Origin: Clostridia bacterium
GTDB lineage: Bacteria; Bacillota; Clostridia; Oscillospirales; QAMX01
NCBI GenBank assembly: GCA_017556885.1
Contig: JAFYLV010000105.1
Coordinates: 1 to 18,926, forward strand
Direction of reading: 5' to 3'
DNA length: 18,926 bases
This document shows positions 8,446 through 15,523 of this stretch, piece by piece (the stretch's first letter is position 1; every line of letters begins with the position of its first letter). The notes beneath the pieces are model-generated. The model worked only from the letters and a program-made list of their open reading frames with translations, made no database searches and had not been told where the DNA came from. A program made the position numbers and the translations under genes.

Positions 8446-9552
8446 ATGAATATCGAAATCGGTACGATCATCAGAAAGCTTCGCACAGAAAACAATATCA
8501 CACAGGACACGCTTGCAACTGCCATCGGCGTGACGCCGCAGGCCATATCCCGCTGGGAATCCGAAGGAGGATATCCCGATATCGAGCTTCTTCCGGCCCT
8601 TGCCGATTTCTTTTCGGTCAGCACCGATGAGCTTCTCGGATATAAACTCTCCAAACGGGAAGAAGAGCTCGCGGGCATCAAAAAAGAAGCGCACCGTCTT
8701 GCGGAAGTGGGGACGATCGAAGAGCGGGTTGCTTTCGCACGAAAGGCCTTCTCCCGCTATCCCGGCGATTTTGAGATTAAGGAAAACCTCGCGGTTTGCC
8801 TGTATCATCTGTGGTGCGACACGCAGAATGACGATCTCATCAAGGAAATCGAAAACCTGTGTTCCTCCGTCGTCGCCGAATGTAAGGATTCCGATACACG
8901 ATATGATGCCATCAACGTTTTGGTTTGTCTCTACGGAGCTACCGGACAAAGCGAAAAGGCCTTGCAGGCCGTGAATCTGTGCACTCCTATGAAATACTGC
9001 CGGGAATTTGCGAAATCCGCGGGCATCGGCGACGGAAATACGGAGCTGTATATCCAGGATGAGATCGATAAATTGACCGACGCTCTGGGCAGTGCCATTT
9101 CCGCCTATCCGCTGTCAGATGATATCCCCAACGACCCCTCCACATGGGACCGCAAGATCGAAATGCTGAACATTTCCAACCGGCTCTACCTGATGGTATA
9201 CGGCGACAACCTCATGTTCTATCATCATCGTCTTGCTCACAATTACTGGCTCATTTCCACATATCGGATGGCGCAGGGCAGAGCGGCGGATACATTTGCA
9301 GCTCTCGAAAGCATGTGCCATCACGCAGTCGAATACGACAGGTCATACGCAAACGACCACGGCAAACCGTACACATCTGTTCTCACCGATAAGCTGATCT
9401 ATCCCGAGCCGGGCAAGGATTTCCACGAGCTGACAGAACATTCCCAGTGCTGGTACATGCTCGATCGCATGGAAAACCAACGATATGACCCCATCCGTCA
9501 GGATCCCCGCTTTATTTCCGTTATTGAAGGGCTGAAACGGTCCGCAAGATAA
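8446..9552 (+). CDS. XRE-family transcriptional regulator with TPR-like C-terminal region
   Basis: The product has 368 residues. Residues 1-64 are a Cro/CI-type helix-turn-helix (IIRKLRTENNITQDTLATAI, VTPQAISRWESEGGYPDIEL) ending in the common STDELLGY. The rest is all-helical with TPR-like pairs (for example FARKAFSRYPGDFEIKENLA), as in many clostridial regulators of this size. The ligand and target genes are unknown. GGAGGT sits 5 nt before the ATG. The gene is monocistronic, with its own promoter and terminator, and a dyad upstream suggests autoregulation. There is no signal peptide or membrane segment. Confidence 0.85.
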   Translation: MNIEIGTIIRKLRTENNITQDTLATAIGVTPQAISRWESEGGYPDIELLPALADFFSVSTDELLGYKLSKREEELAGIKKEAHRLAEVGTIEERVAFARKAFSRYPGDFEIKENLAVCLYHLWCDTQNDDLIKEIENLCSSVVAECKDSDTRYDAINVLVCLYGATGQSEKALQAVNLCTPMKYCREFAKSAGIGDGNTELYIQDEIDKLTDALGSAISAYPLSDDIPNDPSTWDRKIEMLNISNRLYLMVYGDNLMFYHHRLAHNYWLISTYRMAQGRAADTFAALESMCHHAVEYDRSYANDHGKPYTSVLTDKLIYPEPGKDFHELTEHSQCWYMLDRMENQRYDPIRQDPRFISVIEGLKRSAR

Positions 9553-9563
9553 CCGCGCATGAT

Positions 9564-9601
9564 AAAAGATGCCGGAAAGGATATCCTTTCCGGCATCTTT
9601 T
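9564..9601. terminator. Perfect palindromic bidirectional terminator
   Basis: A 38-bp perfect palindrome, with arms AAAAGATGCCGGAAAGGAT and its complement, carries T-rich tails on both strands. It ends the XRE gene on the plus strand and the zinc-ribbon membrane-protein gene on the minus strand. Confidence 0.93.
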
Positions 9602-9610
9602 TCTTCTGTT

Positions 9611-9985
9611 TTATAGTTCCCGTCCGCATGAGGAGCAATATTTATGCGCTTTTTCTACTTCCGCACCGCACCAGGGACAAAAGGCCTTTCCTGCCCCCGG
9701 CGATGTTTCGCTATCCGCCTTGCCAAAGCGCGCGTTCAGGGGATCCGGCTCCTCCGTCCCATCCACGATATCAAAGGCGGAATAGCGCTTCTCCGAGGTA
9801 GCATTTTTAAAGTGCATATAGGCCTGGCCTCCGGCCACGGCGACAAAGATCAGACCGAAAAGGGAAAAAAGTCCGGCACCCATGGACGCGGTGATAACAA
9901 TCCAAAGCACACCGAAAAGTGCCACAAGCACACTGACAAAGCCTGAGAAAAACGAGGGCCCACGGCCGGGCTTGATGCTCTTCAT
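9611..9985 (-). CDS. Small membrane protein with C-terminal zinc ribbon
   Basis: The product has 124 residues and an unknown function. Two hydrophobic segments (about 12-33 and 36-55) form a membrane hairpin. A linker follows, then a zinc ribbon with Cys103/Cys106 (CPWC) and Cys117/Cys120 (CSSC). ATG 9985 is chosen over an in-frame ATG at 10027 because the latter lies inside the promoter spacer and would not be transcribed. The ribosome binding site (AAAGGCGG) is modest and somewhat distant. Zinc-ribbon membrane proteins of this sort are common in Clostridia. The ribbon is probably cytoplasmic, by inference. Confidence 0.75.
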   Translation of the reverse strand: MKSIKPGRGPSFFSGFVSVLVALFGVLWIVITASMGAGLFSLFGLIFVAVAGGQAYMHFKNATSEKRYSAFDIVDGTEEPDPLNARFGKADSETSPGAGKAFCPWCGAEVEKAHKYCSSCGREL

Positions 9986-10017
9986 GAGGTTTCTACCGCC
10001 TTTCTTACAACGGTACA

Positions 10018-10046
10018 ATTCTAACATATTCCCCGCACTTTGTAAA
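10018..10046 (-). promoter_or_regulatory. Promoter of zinc-ribbon membrane protein
   Basis: On the minus strand TTTACA (10046-10041), a 17-bp spacer and TAGAAT (10023-10018). The -35 box overlaps the tail of the preceding gene's terminator. Confidence 0.7.
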
Positions 10047-10078
10047 GCAACGCCCTCCCACAGATTGGAAGGGCGTTG
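10041..10078 (-). terminator. Terminator of membrane protein gene
   Basis: CAACGCCCT (10048-10056) pairs with AGGGCGTTG (10070-10078), with an inner CC/GG. On the minus strand the stem is followed by CTTTACA, a short tail, so termination may be incomplete. Confidence 0.6.
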
Positions 10079-10086
10079 TTCTCATT

Positions 10087-10566
10087 TTACCTGCTGCCTT
10101 TCTCCCGCATTTTGAGGATACTCCGGATTTCCCGACGCGCCACGATGCGGTAGCTCAGCAAAAGCGGAAAGGGTATCGCAAGAGACCACATACACATCTC
10201 AAAGTTAGAGACCGCCGACGTCTGCTCCGTTACAAGGGCAAGCACGCAGAGCAGCGCATTCATCGCAAACTGCGCCGCGACCTGCAGATGAATATATTCC
10301 CGCACAAATCGTTTAACAAGTGTTTTTTCGTCCGTACTGCTCTCACCACGCATCAAGGCGCAGCACTCTCTGCGGCTCCAAAGCAAGGGATAGATGACGG
10401 CATGGATCAAAATCATGGATATATTCAAAACCCGTGTACTTACCACCTGCGGAAGCAATCTGGCAGGAAACGGGGCAATGAGACCGACGAGCCCGTAGGA
10501 AAGCAGCGTGGTGAGAAATCCCACAACCGCATATATACCGAAATCCTTCAGCCGGATCTTTTTCAA
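10087..10566 (-). CDS. Hypothetical four-helix membrane protein
   Basis: The product has 159 residues and is not assigned to a family. Four hydrophobic segments are visible (about 11-32, 44-63, 95-113 and 122-140), separated by short basic loops. The C-terminus is strongly basic (RREIRSILKMREKGSR), so it likely faces the cytoplasm. The start is a TTG, 6 nt after AGGGG; no ATG fits, because an upstream ATG frame stops before it. The gene has its own promoter and terminator and does not look linked to rplA. Confidence 0.7.
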   Translation of the reverse strand: MKKIRLKDFGIYAVVGFLTTLLSYGLVGLIAPFPARLLPQVVSTRVLNISMILIHAVIYPLLWSRRECCALMRGESSTDEKTLVKRFVREYIHLQVAAQFAMNALLCVLALVTEQTSAVSNFEMCMWSLAIPFPLLLSYRIVARREIRSILKMREKGSR

Positions 10567-10628
10567 ATGATTCCCCTGCCCTTCATGTCTTTACGTGACT
10601 GTCCGCCATTTCGTCATTGAATACTTTC

Positions 10629-10657
10629 ATTTTACCATGGGCAGCTTTCAAAGTCAA
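10629..10657 (-). promoter_or_regulatory. Promoter of the four-helix membrane protein gene
   Basis: On the minus strand TTGACT (10657-10652), a 17-bp spacer and TAAAAT (10634-10629). It lies directly after the rplA terminator. Confidence 0.8.
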
Positions 10658-10666
10658 TCCTTGGCA

Positions 10667-10701
10667 CAAAAAAGCACCCCGACGGTCTGTCGGGGTGCTT
10701 T
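10667..10701 (-). terminator. Terminator of rpmG-secE-nusG-rplK-rplA operon
   Basis: Minus-strand arms 10701-10689 and 10683-10671 (core GCACCCCGAC/GTCGGGGTGC) with a 5-nt loop, running into six U residues. A classical strong terminator. It means rplJ-rplL do not follow rplA in this transcript. Confidence 0.93.
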
Positions 10702-10726
10702 GAAAGCTGTTTTTCGAAAGAATCGC

Positions 10727-11425
10727 TTACGCGTTCTCGAGCTTTGCGGTGTTGACCTTGACGCCGGGGCCCATGGTGGAGGTCACGACGCAGGACTTGA
10801 TGTACTGGCCCTTGGCAGCGGCGGGCTTGGCCTTGATGACGGCACCGAGGAGGGTGTTGAAGTTCTCCTCGAGCTTCTCAACGCCGAAGGAAACCTTACC
10901 GATGGCGCAGTGGATGATGTTGGTCTTGTCCAGACGGTACTCGATCTTACCGGCCTTAGCTTCGGTAACGGCGCGGGCAACATCGGGGGTAACGGTACCG
11001 GCCTTGGGGTTGGGCATGAGGCCCTTAGGACCGAGGACCTTACCGAGGCGGCCAACGATACCCATCATGTCAGGGCTGGCGATGACCACGTCGTAATCGA
11101 AGAAGTTCTCCTTCTGGATACGCTCGAGCATATCCTCAGCACCGACGTAGTCGGCTCCGGCAGCGGTAGCGGCCTCAGCCTTGTCGCCGCGGGCGAAGAC
11201 GAGCACGCGGACGTTCTTACCGGTACCGTGGGGCAGCACGATGGCGCCGCGGACCTGCTGATCGGCGTGACGGGAGTCAACGCCCAGACGGACATGGACC
11301 TCAACGGTCTCATCAAACTTAGCTTTGGCGCCCTTGATGACGGCATCCATGGTCTCATTGACATCGTAGAGACGGCTGCGGTCGATCAGCTTGGCGCTCT
11401 CAATATATTTCTTGCCTCTTTTCAC
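10727..11425 (-). CDS. rplA: 50S ribosomal protein L1
   Basis: L1 forms the mobile stalk near the E site and represses its own operon. The 232-residue length is normal. Signatures present include the start [15 protein letters not shown], the segment [31 protein letters not shown] and the end [10 protein letters not shown]. The start is GTG, 8 nt after AGGAGG. It follows rplK by 66 nt, and that gap contains a probable L1-binding hairpin. Confidence 0.98.
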   Translation of the reverse strand: MKRGKKYIESAKLIDRSRLYDVNETMDAVIKGAKAKFDETVEVHVRLGVDSRHADQQVRGAIVLPHGTGKNVRVLVFARGDKAEAATAAGADYVGAEDMLERIQKENFFDYDVVIASPDMMGIVGRLGKVLGPKGLMPNPKAGTVTPDVARAVTEAKAGKIEYRLDKTNIIHCAIGKVSFGVEKLEENFNTLLGAVIKAKPAAAKGQYIKSCVVTSTMGPGVKVNTAKLENA

Positions 11426-11442
11426 TCTCTTATCCTCCTGTT

Positions 11443-11469
11443 GTGGTATTCGGAACGAAATCCTCCCAC
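11443..11469 (-). promoter_or_regulatory. Candidate L1-binding hairpin before rplA
   Basis: In the minus-strand RNA, GUGG (11469-11466) pairs with CCAC (11446-11443) and GGA (11463-11461) pairs with UCC (11454-11452). The asymmetric internal loop is GA opposite GAAUA. This resembles the 23S rRNA L1 site (GUGGGAGG on one side, GAAAUACCACC on the other). It lies just upstream of the rplA ribosome binding site. Confidence 0.6.
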
Positions 11470-11491
11470 GTACTTGGACAAATCCTAAGGA

Positions 11492-11917
11492 TTAGTCCTC
11501 AACGACAACGCCCATGCTGCGGGCGGTGCCGGCGATCATGCTCATAGCAGCTTCCTCGGAAGCGGCGTTCAGGTCGTTCTTCTTGATCTCAACGATCTTG
11601 CGGATCTCCTCGCGGCTGATCTTAGCGACCTTGTCGCGCTGGGGAACACCGGAACCGCTCTCGATGCCGCAAGCCTTCTTGATGAGAAGGGCAGCAGGAA
11701 CCGACTTCGTAATGAAGGTGAAGGAGCGATCGGCATAAACAGTGATGACAACGGGAACCTTCATGCCCATGTCAGCCTTGGTACGCTCGTTGAATTCCTT
11801 GGTGAAGGCGGCGATATTGATGCCGTAGGGGCTCAGTGCAGGACCGACAGGGGGGGCGGGAGTCGCCTTGCCCGCGGGAATCTGCAACTTAACATAACCG
11901 GTAATTTTCTGTGCCAC
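11492..11917 (-). CDS. rplK: 50S ribosomal protein L11
   Basis: L11 forms the GTPase-associated centre with 23S rRNA and is needed for stringent-response signalling. With GTG 11917 as start the protein is 141 residues and reads [20 protein letters not shown], aligning with the family start. The GTG at 11929 would lie only 1 nt from AGGAGG, so 11917 (about 13 nt away) is preferred despite the long spacing. The [16 protein letters not shown] and C-terminal [11 protein letters not shown] segments are typical. Confidence 0.96.
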   Translation of the reverse strand: MAQKITGYVKLQIPAGKATPAPPVGPALSPYGINIAAFTKEFNERTKADMGMKVPVVITVYADRSFTFITKSVPAALLIKKACGIESGSGVPQRDKVAKISREEIRKIVEIKKNDLNAASEEAAMSMIAGTARSMGVVVED

Positions 11918-11943
11918 TTTAGTGTGCACCTCCTTGATAAAAT

Positions 11944-11999
11944 GTGGTGGTTTCGGACGATGCCCTGCATGTCCTCCCACAAAACCTCCCTTGCGGGAG
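11944..11999 (-). promoter_or_regulatory. rplK leader: GNRA hairpin and L1-binding-site mimic
   Basis: The minus-strand RNA first forms CUCCC-GCAA-GGGAG (11999-11986), a short stem with a GNRA loop. Next, GUGG (11980-11977) pairs with CCAC (11950-11947), and GGAC-AUGC pairs with GCAU-c-GUCC, leaving GA opposite GAAA. That internal loop and its flanks mimic the 23S rRNA L1 site. This is the expected place for L1 translational feedback on rplK-rplA. Confidence 0.7.
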
Positions 12000-12041
12000 T
12001 ACTACCGTATAAAAACGATGGGGTTTGCCTCAGTGACGGCC

Positions 12042-12566
12042 TTAGGCGTCCATCGGCTCCACCTGTGCAAGCTCCAGCTCCACAGGGGTCTCGCGGCCAA
12101 ACATGGAAACGATGACTTTGACGCGGTTCTTGGGGATGTCGATCTCCTCCACCAAACCGATAAAGCCGTCCAGCGGTCCGTCCGTGATTCTGACATTGTC
12201 GCCCACTGCATACTCAACGATAATCTCGTGCTTGTCAACGCCGAGAGCCATGACCTCGTCCTCCGTAAGGGCGACGGGCTTGGATCCGGGGCCGACAAAG
12301 CCGGTGACTCCGCGGGTGTTGCGAACAACATGCCAGCATTCGTCGTTCATGATCATCTTGACGAGAACGTAGCCGGGGAACACCTTGCGCTCGACTTCCT
12401 TGCGCTTGTTGTCCTTGATCTCTGTGACGGTCTCCATCGGAACGTTGACCGCGAAGATCTGATCCTGCAGGTGCAGGTTCTTTACCGCCTTCTCAATGGA
12501 TGCGGCGACCATGTTCTCATAACCGGAATAGGTATGAACGACATACCATTTTGCCTGATCAGCCAT
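12042..12566 (-). CDS. nusG: Transcription termination/antitermination protein NusG
   Basis: NusG binds RNA polymerase and modulates pausing, termination and coupling to translation. The 174-residue product has an NGN domain (KWYVVHTYSGYENMV, FPGYVLVKM, VRNTRGVTGFVG) and a C-terminal KOW domain (GDNVRITDGPLDGFIGLVEE). ATG 12566 is chosen because GAGGAG is 8 nt upstream and the longer frame would read back into secE. It follows secE by 34 nt. Confidence 0.97.
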   Translation of the reverse strand: MADQAKWYVVHTYSGYENMVAASIEKAVKNLHLQDQIFAVNVPMETVTEIKDNKRKEVERKVFPGYVLVKMIMNDECWHVVRNTRGVTGFVGPGSKPVALTEDEVMALGVDKHEIIVEYAVGDNVRITDGPLDGFIGLVEEIDIPKNRVKVIVSMFGRETPVELELAQVEPMDA

Positions 12567-12600
12567 TCTTTGTACTCCTCTGCATTCCTGGCTTCTGTTT

Positions 12601-12864
12601 TTACAGAAGGCCGTGGATGCCGGTGTTGAGCAGACCAAGAAGGAAATCAAACAGCCAAATGATAACGCCCACCAGCAGAACGGTGGCAATGACCACGAGG
12701 GTATTGTTCACGACCTGCTTGAATCCGGGCCAGCGGATCTTCTTGATCTCGCTCTTGAGCTCGGCAAATCTTGCTTTGGCCTTGCCGGGCTTCTTGGGCT
12801 CCTTCTTTGCGGGCTTGTCAGCCTTCAGGGGAGCCTTCATTGCGCCAGTTTCCTTTTCCGACAT
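12601..12864 (-). CDS. secE: Preprotein translocase subunit SecE
   Basis: SecE clamps SecY in the protein export channel. The 87-residue product has a basic, lysine/proline-rich cytoplasmic N-terminus (about 1-34), the amphipathic helix and signature SEIKKIRWPGFKQVVNNT, and one membrane segment (about 53-76). This is the single-span form usual in Firmicutes. AAGGAG lies 7 nt before the ATG. Confidence 0.95.
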   Translation of the reverse strand: MSEKETGAMKAPLKADKPAKKEPKKPGKAKARFAELKSEIKKIRWPGFKQVVNNTLVVIATVLLVGVIIWLFDFLLGLLNTGIHGLL

Positions 12865-12892
12865 AATCTTACTCCTTTACAAATTACAAAGA

Positions 12893-13042
12893 TTACTTCG
12901 TTTCTCTGTGAAGGGTATGCTTGCGGCAGAAACGGCAGTACTTCTTCATCTCCAGCCGGTCGGGGTCGTTCTTTTTGTTCTTCATCGTGTCGTAGTTGCG
13001 CTGTTTGCACTCCGTGCAGGCAAGGGTAATCTTTACTCTCAT
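12893..13042 (-). CDS. rpmG: 50S ribosomal protein L33 (zinc-binding form)
   Basis: The 49-residue protein reads [19 protein letters not shown] and ends [14 protein letters not shown]. Both CxxC pairs are intact, so this is the zinc-binding paralogue. AAGGAGG is 9 nt before ATG 13042; the longer in-frame start at 13105 would lie inside the folded leader and is rejected. It opens the conserved rpmG-secE-nusG-rplK-rplA order. Confidence 0.97.
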   Translation of the reverse strand: MRVKITLACTECKQRNYDTMKNKKNDPDRLEMKKYCRFCRKHTLHRETK

Positions 13043-13072
13043 GTAGCGGCACCTCCTTGTTAAAATTGCCTC

Positions 13073-13129
13073 CCTATCCCCCAGTGTGGGGAAATTTGCG
13101 GGCATAAAAAAAGAACCCGCACAGATAGG
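13073..13129 (-). ncRNA. Folded 5' leader of rpmG (candidate three-way junction)
   Basis: The minus-strand RNA begins at about 13130 and can form P1 CCUAUC (13129-13124) with GAUAGG (13078-13073). P2 is UGCGGG (13121-13116) with CCCGCA (13102-13097) over a U-rich 13-nt loop. P3 is CCCCA (13091-13087) with UGGGG (13083-13079) over a 3-nt loop. The three stems close a compact junction that ends 12 nt before AAGGAGG. I do not recognise it as a named motif. It could be a regulatory element or simply a stabilising 5' structure. Confidence 0.55.
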
Positions 13130-13136
13130 TGACTAG

Positions 13137-13165
13137 ATTATACCCCATGCAGATCCGTTTGTCAA
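13137..13165 (-). promoter_or_regulatory. Sigma-A promoter of rpmG-secE-nusG-rplK-rplA
   Basis: A perfect consensus: TTGACA at 13165-13160, a 17-bp spacer, TATAAT at 13142-13137. Transcription is expected to begin near 13130, at the first base of the folded leader. Confidence 0.92.
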
Positions 13166-13190
13166 TACCTTTTTGTTAAGTTTTTCAGTC

Positions 13191-13227
13191 AAAAATAAAC
13201 CCCGGAGCCGAAATACCGGCCCCGGGG
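13191..13227 (-). terminator. Terminator of the acidic membrane protein gene
   Basis: On the minus strand CCCCGG (13227-13222) pairs with CCGGGG (13205-13200), with an inner CCG/CGG pairing. The stem is followed by TTTATTTTT. It insulates the rpmG promoter just downstream. Confidence 0.85.
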
Positions 13228-13237
13228 AATCGGATTC

Positions 13238-13702
13238 TTACTTTTTGCGGTTCTTGAAGGTATTATAAGCAACATCGGTCAGCAGATGGAGAGCCAGACC
13301 GGCAATAAAGACCTTGCCAAACTCGACCAGAAGCACGGTAACACCGTAGTAGATGACGCTCATCAGGTCGGTGAAATAACCGCCGGTGACCAGCGCGTAC
13401 AGATTGATGGCCAGCACGACAACGCTCACCAGCATGACCACCAGGCTCACCGCAGAGGGGAAGGCATAGGCACCGGGCAGAATGAAGGAATTGAACCGTG
13501 GCTCACCGGCGGTCTCCTCTTCCTCTTCGTCCTCTTTCATAGAAGGCAGATCAATGCCGTCCAGCACGGAAACATCGCACTCGCCGGCCTTGATGCGCTT
13601 GATGAGCTCGCCCTCGGCCTCGACCTTCAGCTCTTCCTCAGCATTCGACTTCAAAAGGTCAACAAGCTCCTTCACAGAGCAGAGAGACACATTCTTTTCC
13701 AT
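13238..13702 (-). CDS. Hypothetical acidic membrane protein
   Basis: The product has 154 residues and no recognised family. The N-terminal ~70 residues are soluble, helical and acidic, with a run of glutamates at 58-63. Two hydrophobic segments follow (about 83-105 and 113-140), then a basic tail (FKNRKK), which suggests both ends are cytoplasmic. GGAGG is 9 nt before the ATG. It has its own promoter and terminator. Confidence 0.75.
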   Translation of the reverse strand: MEKNVSLCSVKELVDLLKSNAEEELKVEAEGELIKRIKAGECDVSVLDGIDLPSMKEDEEEEETAGEPRFNSFILPGAYAFPSAVSLVVMLVSVVVLAINLYALVTGGYFTDLMSVIYYGVTVLLVEFGKVFIAGLALHLLTDVAYNTFKNRKK

Positions 13703-13738
13703 AGTTGATATCCTCCGAACATTTAGTTTATCAGGATG

Positions 13739-13767
13739 ATTTTACCACATTAGAGTCACGGCTTCAA
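13739..13767 (-). promoter_or_regulatory. Promoter of the acidic membrane protein gene
   Basis: On the minus strand TTGAAG (13767-13762), a 17-bp spacer and TAAAAT (13744-13739), 36 nt upstream of the ATG. Confidence 0.65.
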
Positions 13768-13802
13768 CGGGTTTTGGTATATTTTACAATTTCGCAAAAC
13801 TT

Positions 13803-14930
13803 TTACTGTGCCGTGACGTTGGAGAGGGACGAAACGAAATGGATCATGCTCTTACCGGCATTCACGGAAAGCTCCGTTCCGTCTGCGGCATAGAATTTCA
13901 TACGGGAGGCGGCAGAGGCCCACTTCCACGTGATCTCCTGCATGCGGCCATTGGTAATGTAATACCCCTTGCCGGAGGAGAAATTGTTGAAATCAAGTCT
14001 TCCCTTACTGTCGCCGGAAATGACGCTGTATTTCATCTGCAGTACGAAAACATTGCGGAAATCGAGCTTGCCGGTGCCGTTGGCATCGCTGGACCAGCCG
14101 TGCTCGGTGCGCATATAGGTGCCGTAGTCGGGCAGGAATTCGTATTCTGAGGTGTAGCTGCCCGTTTTGACGGATACCTTTTCGGCTGCCGCACCGGCAG
14201 GCACAAGGTCATTATAGCTGAAGCGGAAGGCTGTACCCGCCGCTTTGCCCGTCATGCGGACACCGGACTTTTGAAGTTTTGCGGAGATCTTCGCACCGGT
14301 GGTCATGGAGCTGTGCTCATAACCCATGGTCTTGCGGCGGTTGGCATCCCGGTAGAAGACCGAGCCTTCCAGCTTCATGCCGTCCAGGTTATAGACCGCG
14401 CCGGCATCCAGCATCGTATAGGCCTCAGGGCTGCCGCCGTGATGCACATAGATGGCATCATAGGAGGAGGCAACATCGATAAAGATGGGCCGGGAGGACC
14501 GGACAGAGCCGATGACACCCGCTGCGGAGATATCGTTATAGATGGCGAGCAAACGGGTGACACCGCCTTCTGCCGGGATCTCATAGACGATATCCGCATC
14601 CTTGAGGCCATGCTGGGGCAGGGCCTTTTTCAGGTTGTTGATCATCACCGCCACGGGACGCGCATCGGCGCTCTTTGCCGCAAGACCGGTGAGCGGATTT
14701 GCAACCGCCGGGGCCTGCAGCACCTTCATGGTGAAGTTGTCGGGGGTCGGGGCAGCGGTCGGCTCCGCAGACGGCGCCGGCTCCGACACGGTCGGGGTCA
14801 CCTCTGCCTCAGACGAGGGCTCGACGGATTCCGACACAGAGGACGGGCTTTCGGAGGGTGTATCCGTCCCGCAGCCGGCGAGGGCGGCAAGCAGAAACAC
14901 CGCAAGAAGCAGAAATGCATATTTCTTCAT
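13803..14930 (-). CDS. DUF3048 (YerB-family) lipoprotein
   Basis: The product has 375 residues. It begins with a lipoprotein signal peptide, MKKYAFLLLAVFLLAALAGC, with lipobox Cys20. A 45-residue Ser/Pro/Glu/Thr linker leads to the DUF3048 domains (PLTGLAAKSADARPVAVMIN, DIVYEIPAEGGVTRLLAIY, IGSVRSSRPIF). The biochemical role of the family is not established. Surface anchoring is expected. ATG 14930 begins the signal peptide, with AAAGGA 9 nt upstream; the longer frame from 14984 is rejected. It starts 13 nt after the DUF4364 gene and is the last gene of the gal operon-like cluster. I saw no clear terminator after it. Confidence 0.88.
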   Translation of the reverse strand: MKKYAFLLLAVFLLAALAGCGTDTPSESPSSVSESVEPSSEAEVTPTVSEPAPSAEPTAAPTPDNFTMKVLQAPAVANPLTGLAAKSADARPVAVMINNLKKALPQHGLKDADIVYEIPAEGGVTRLLAIYNDISAAGVIGSVRSSRPIFIDVASSYDAIYVHHGGSPEAYTMLDAGAVYNLDGMKLEGSVFYRDANRRKTMGYEHSSMTTGAKISAKLQKSGVRMTGKAAGTAFRFSYNDLVPAGAAAEKVSVKTGSYTSEYEFLPDYGTYMRTEHGWSSDANGTGKLDFRNVFVLQMKYSVISGDSKGRLDFNNFSSGKGYYITNGRMQEITWKWASAASRMKFYAADGTELSVNAGKSMIHFVSSLSNVTAQ

Positions 14931-14943
14931 AACATATTGTCCT

Positions 14944-15495
14944 TTAGTTTTCGTTTTCCCGGTATTCATCCAACAGTGCCGCAAGGATACGGTTATACAG
15001 CCGGTCTCCGCCGCGGCGGAAGTTGTTTTCGAGAAAATCGCTCAGCTCCTGGCTGACGGTCAGCATACGGATCTCAAGGAGGGTTTCCTCGCCGTCGACC
15101 ATCGCCATGGTGGTCTCAAGTTTTCCTTCCCCGATCTCACGGGTGGACGTAGCAATGCCGGAGCCGTTGCGCATATGCCGCCAGGATGTGACCGCCGCGA
15201 TGCCCGCCTTGGCGCGCACGGAGGGCCGGATCTCATCGATGCAGGCCTCCAGCGTCTGGCGGCCGAGGTTGGATATGCAGTAAAGCTCCCGTCCCTCATC
15301 GGAGAGAAGGCGGATATGCTCGCTCTCCACCATTTCGCGGATGGCGACCATCAGGGGCATATATTCCACCGCAGGATCCGTTGTCATCGCAAAAACGATG
15401 ACGTCCAACGGCAGGGCGTCCCGCACATGATCGAGAATATAGAGCACCAGAAGTTTCATATCCTTCTCGGTGCGAACATAACCCTTAGACGACAT
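14944..15495 (-). CDS. DUF4364 family protein (probable winged-helix regulator)
   Basis: The product has 183 residues. Its start MSSKGYVRTEKDMKLLVLYI and the following helix/wing pattern (IREMVESEHIRLLSDEGRELYCISNLGRQTLE) match the clostridial DUF4364 family, whose N-terminus resembles a winged helix. Its target is unknown. ATG 15495 is set by GGAGGA 6 nt upstream. An in-frame extension to 15690 is out-of-frame galK sequence and is rejected. The gene lies 28 nt after galK. Confidence 0.85.
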   Translation of the reverse strand: MSSKGYVRTEKDMKLLVLYILDHVRDALPLDVIVFAMTTDPAVEYMPLMVAIREMVESEHIRLLSDEGRELYCISNLGRQTLEACIDEIRPSVRAKAGIAAVTSWRHMRNGSGIATSTREIGEGKLETTMAMVDGEETLLEIRMLTVSQELSDFLENNFRRGGDRLYNRILAALLDEYRENEN

Positions 15496-15523
15496 GGGGT
15501 CTCCTCCAAAGATCTGCTTTCGG

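Noticed and set aside
8211..8949. Minus-strand frames over the start of the XRE gene
   Set aside because: They overlap a clear helix-turn-helix gene with promoter and ribosome binding site on the plus strand.
10595..11488. 297-codon plus-strand frame opposite rplA
   Set aside because: It is the antisense shadow of L1, rich in Gly/Asp/Leu/Val, with no supporting signal.
13097..13121. Reading the rpmG leader hairpin as a terminator
   Set aside because: The U run sits inside the loop of the TGCGGG/CCCGCA stem and not after it, so it is not an intrinsic terminator.
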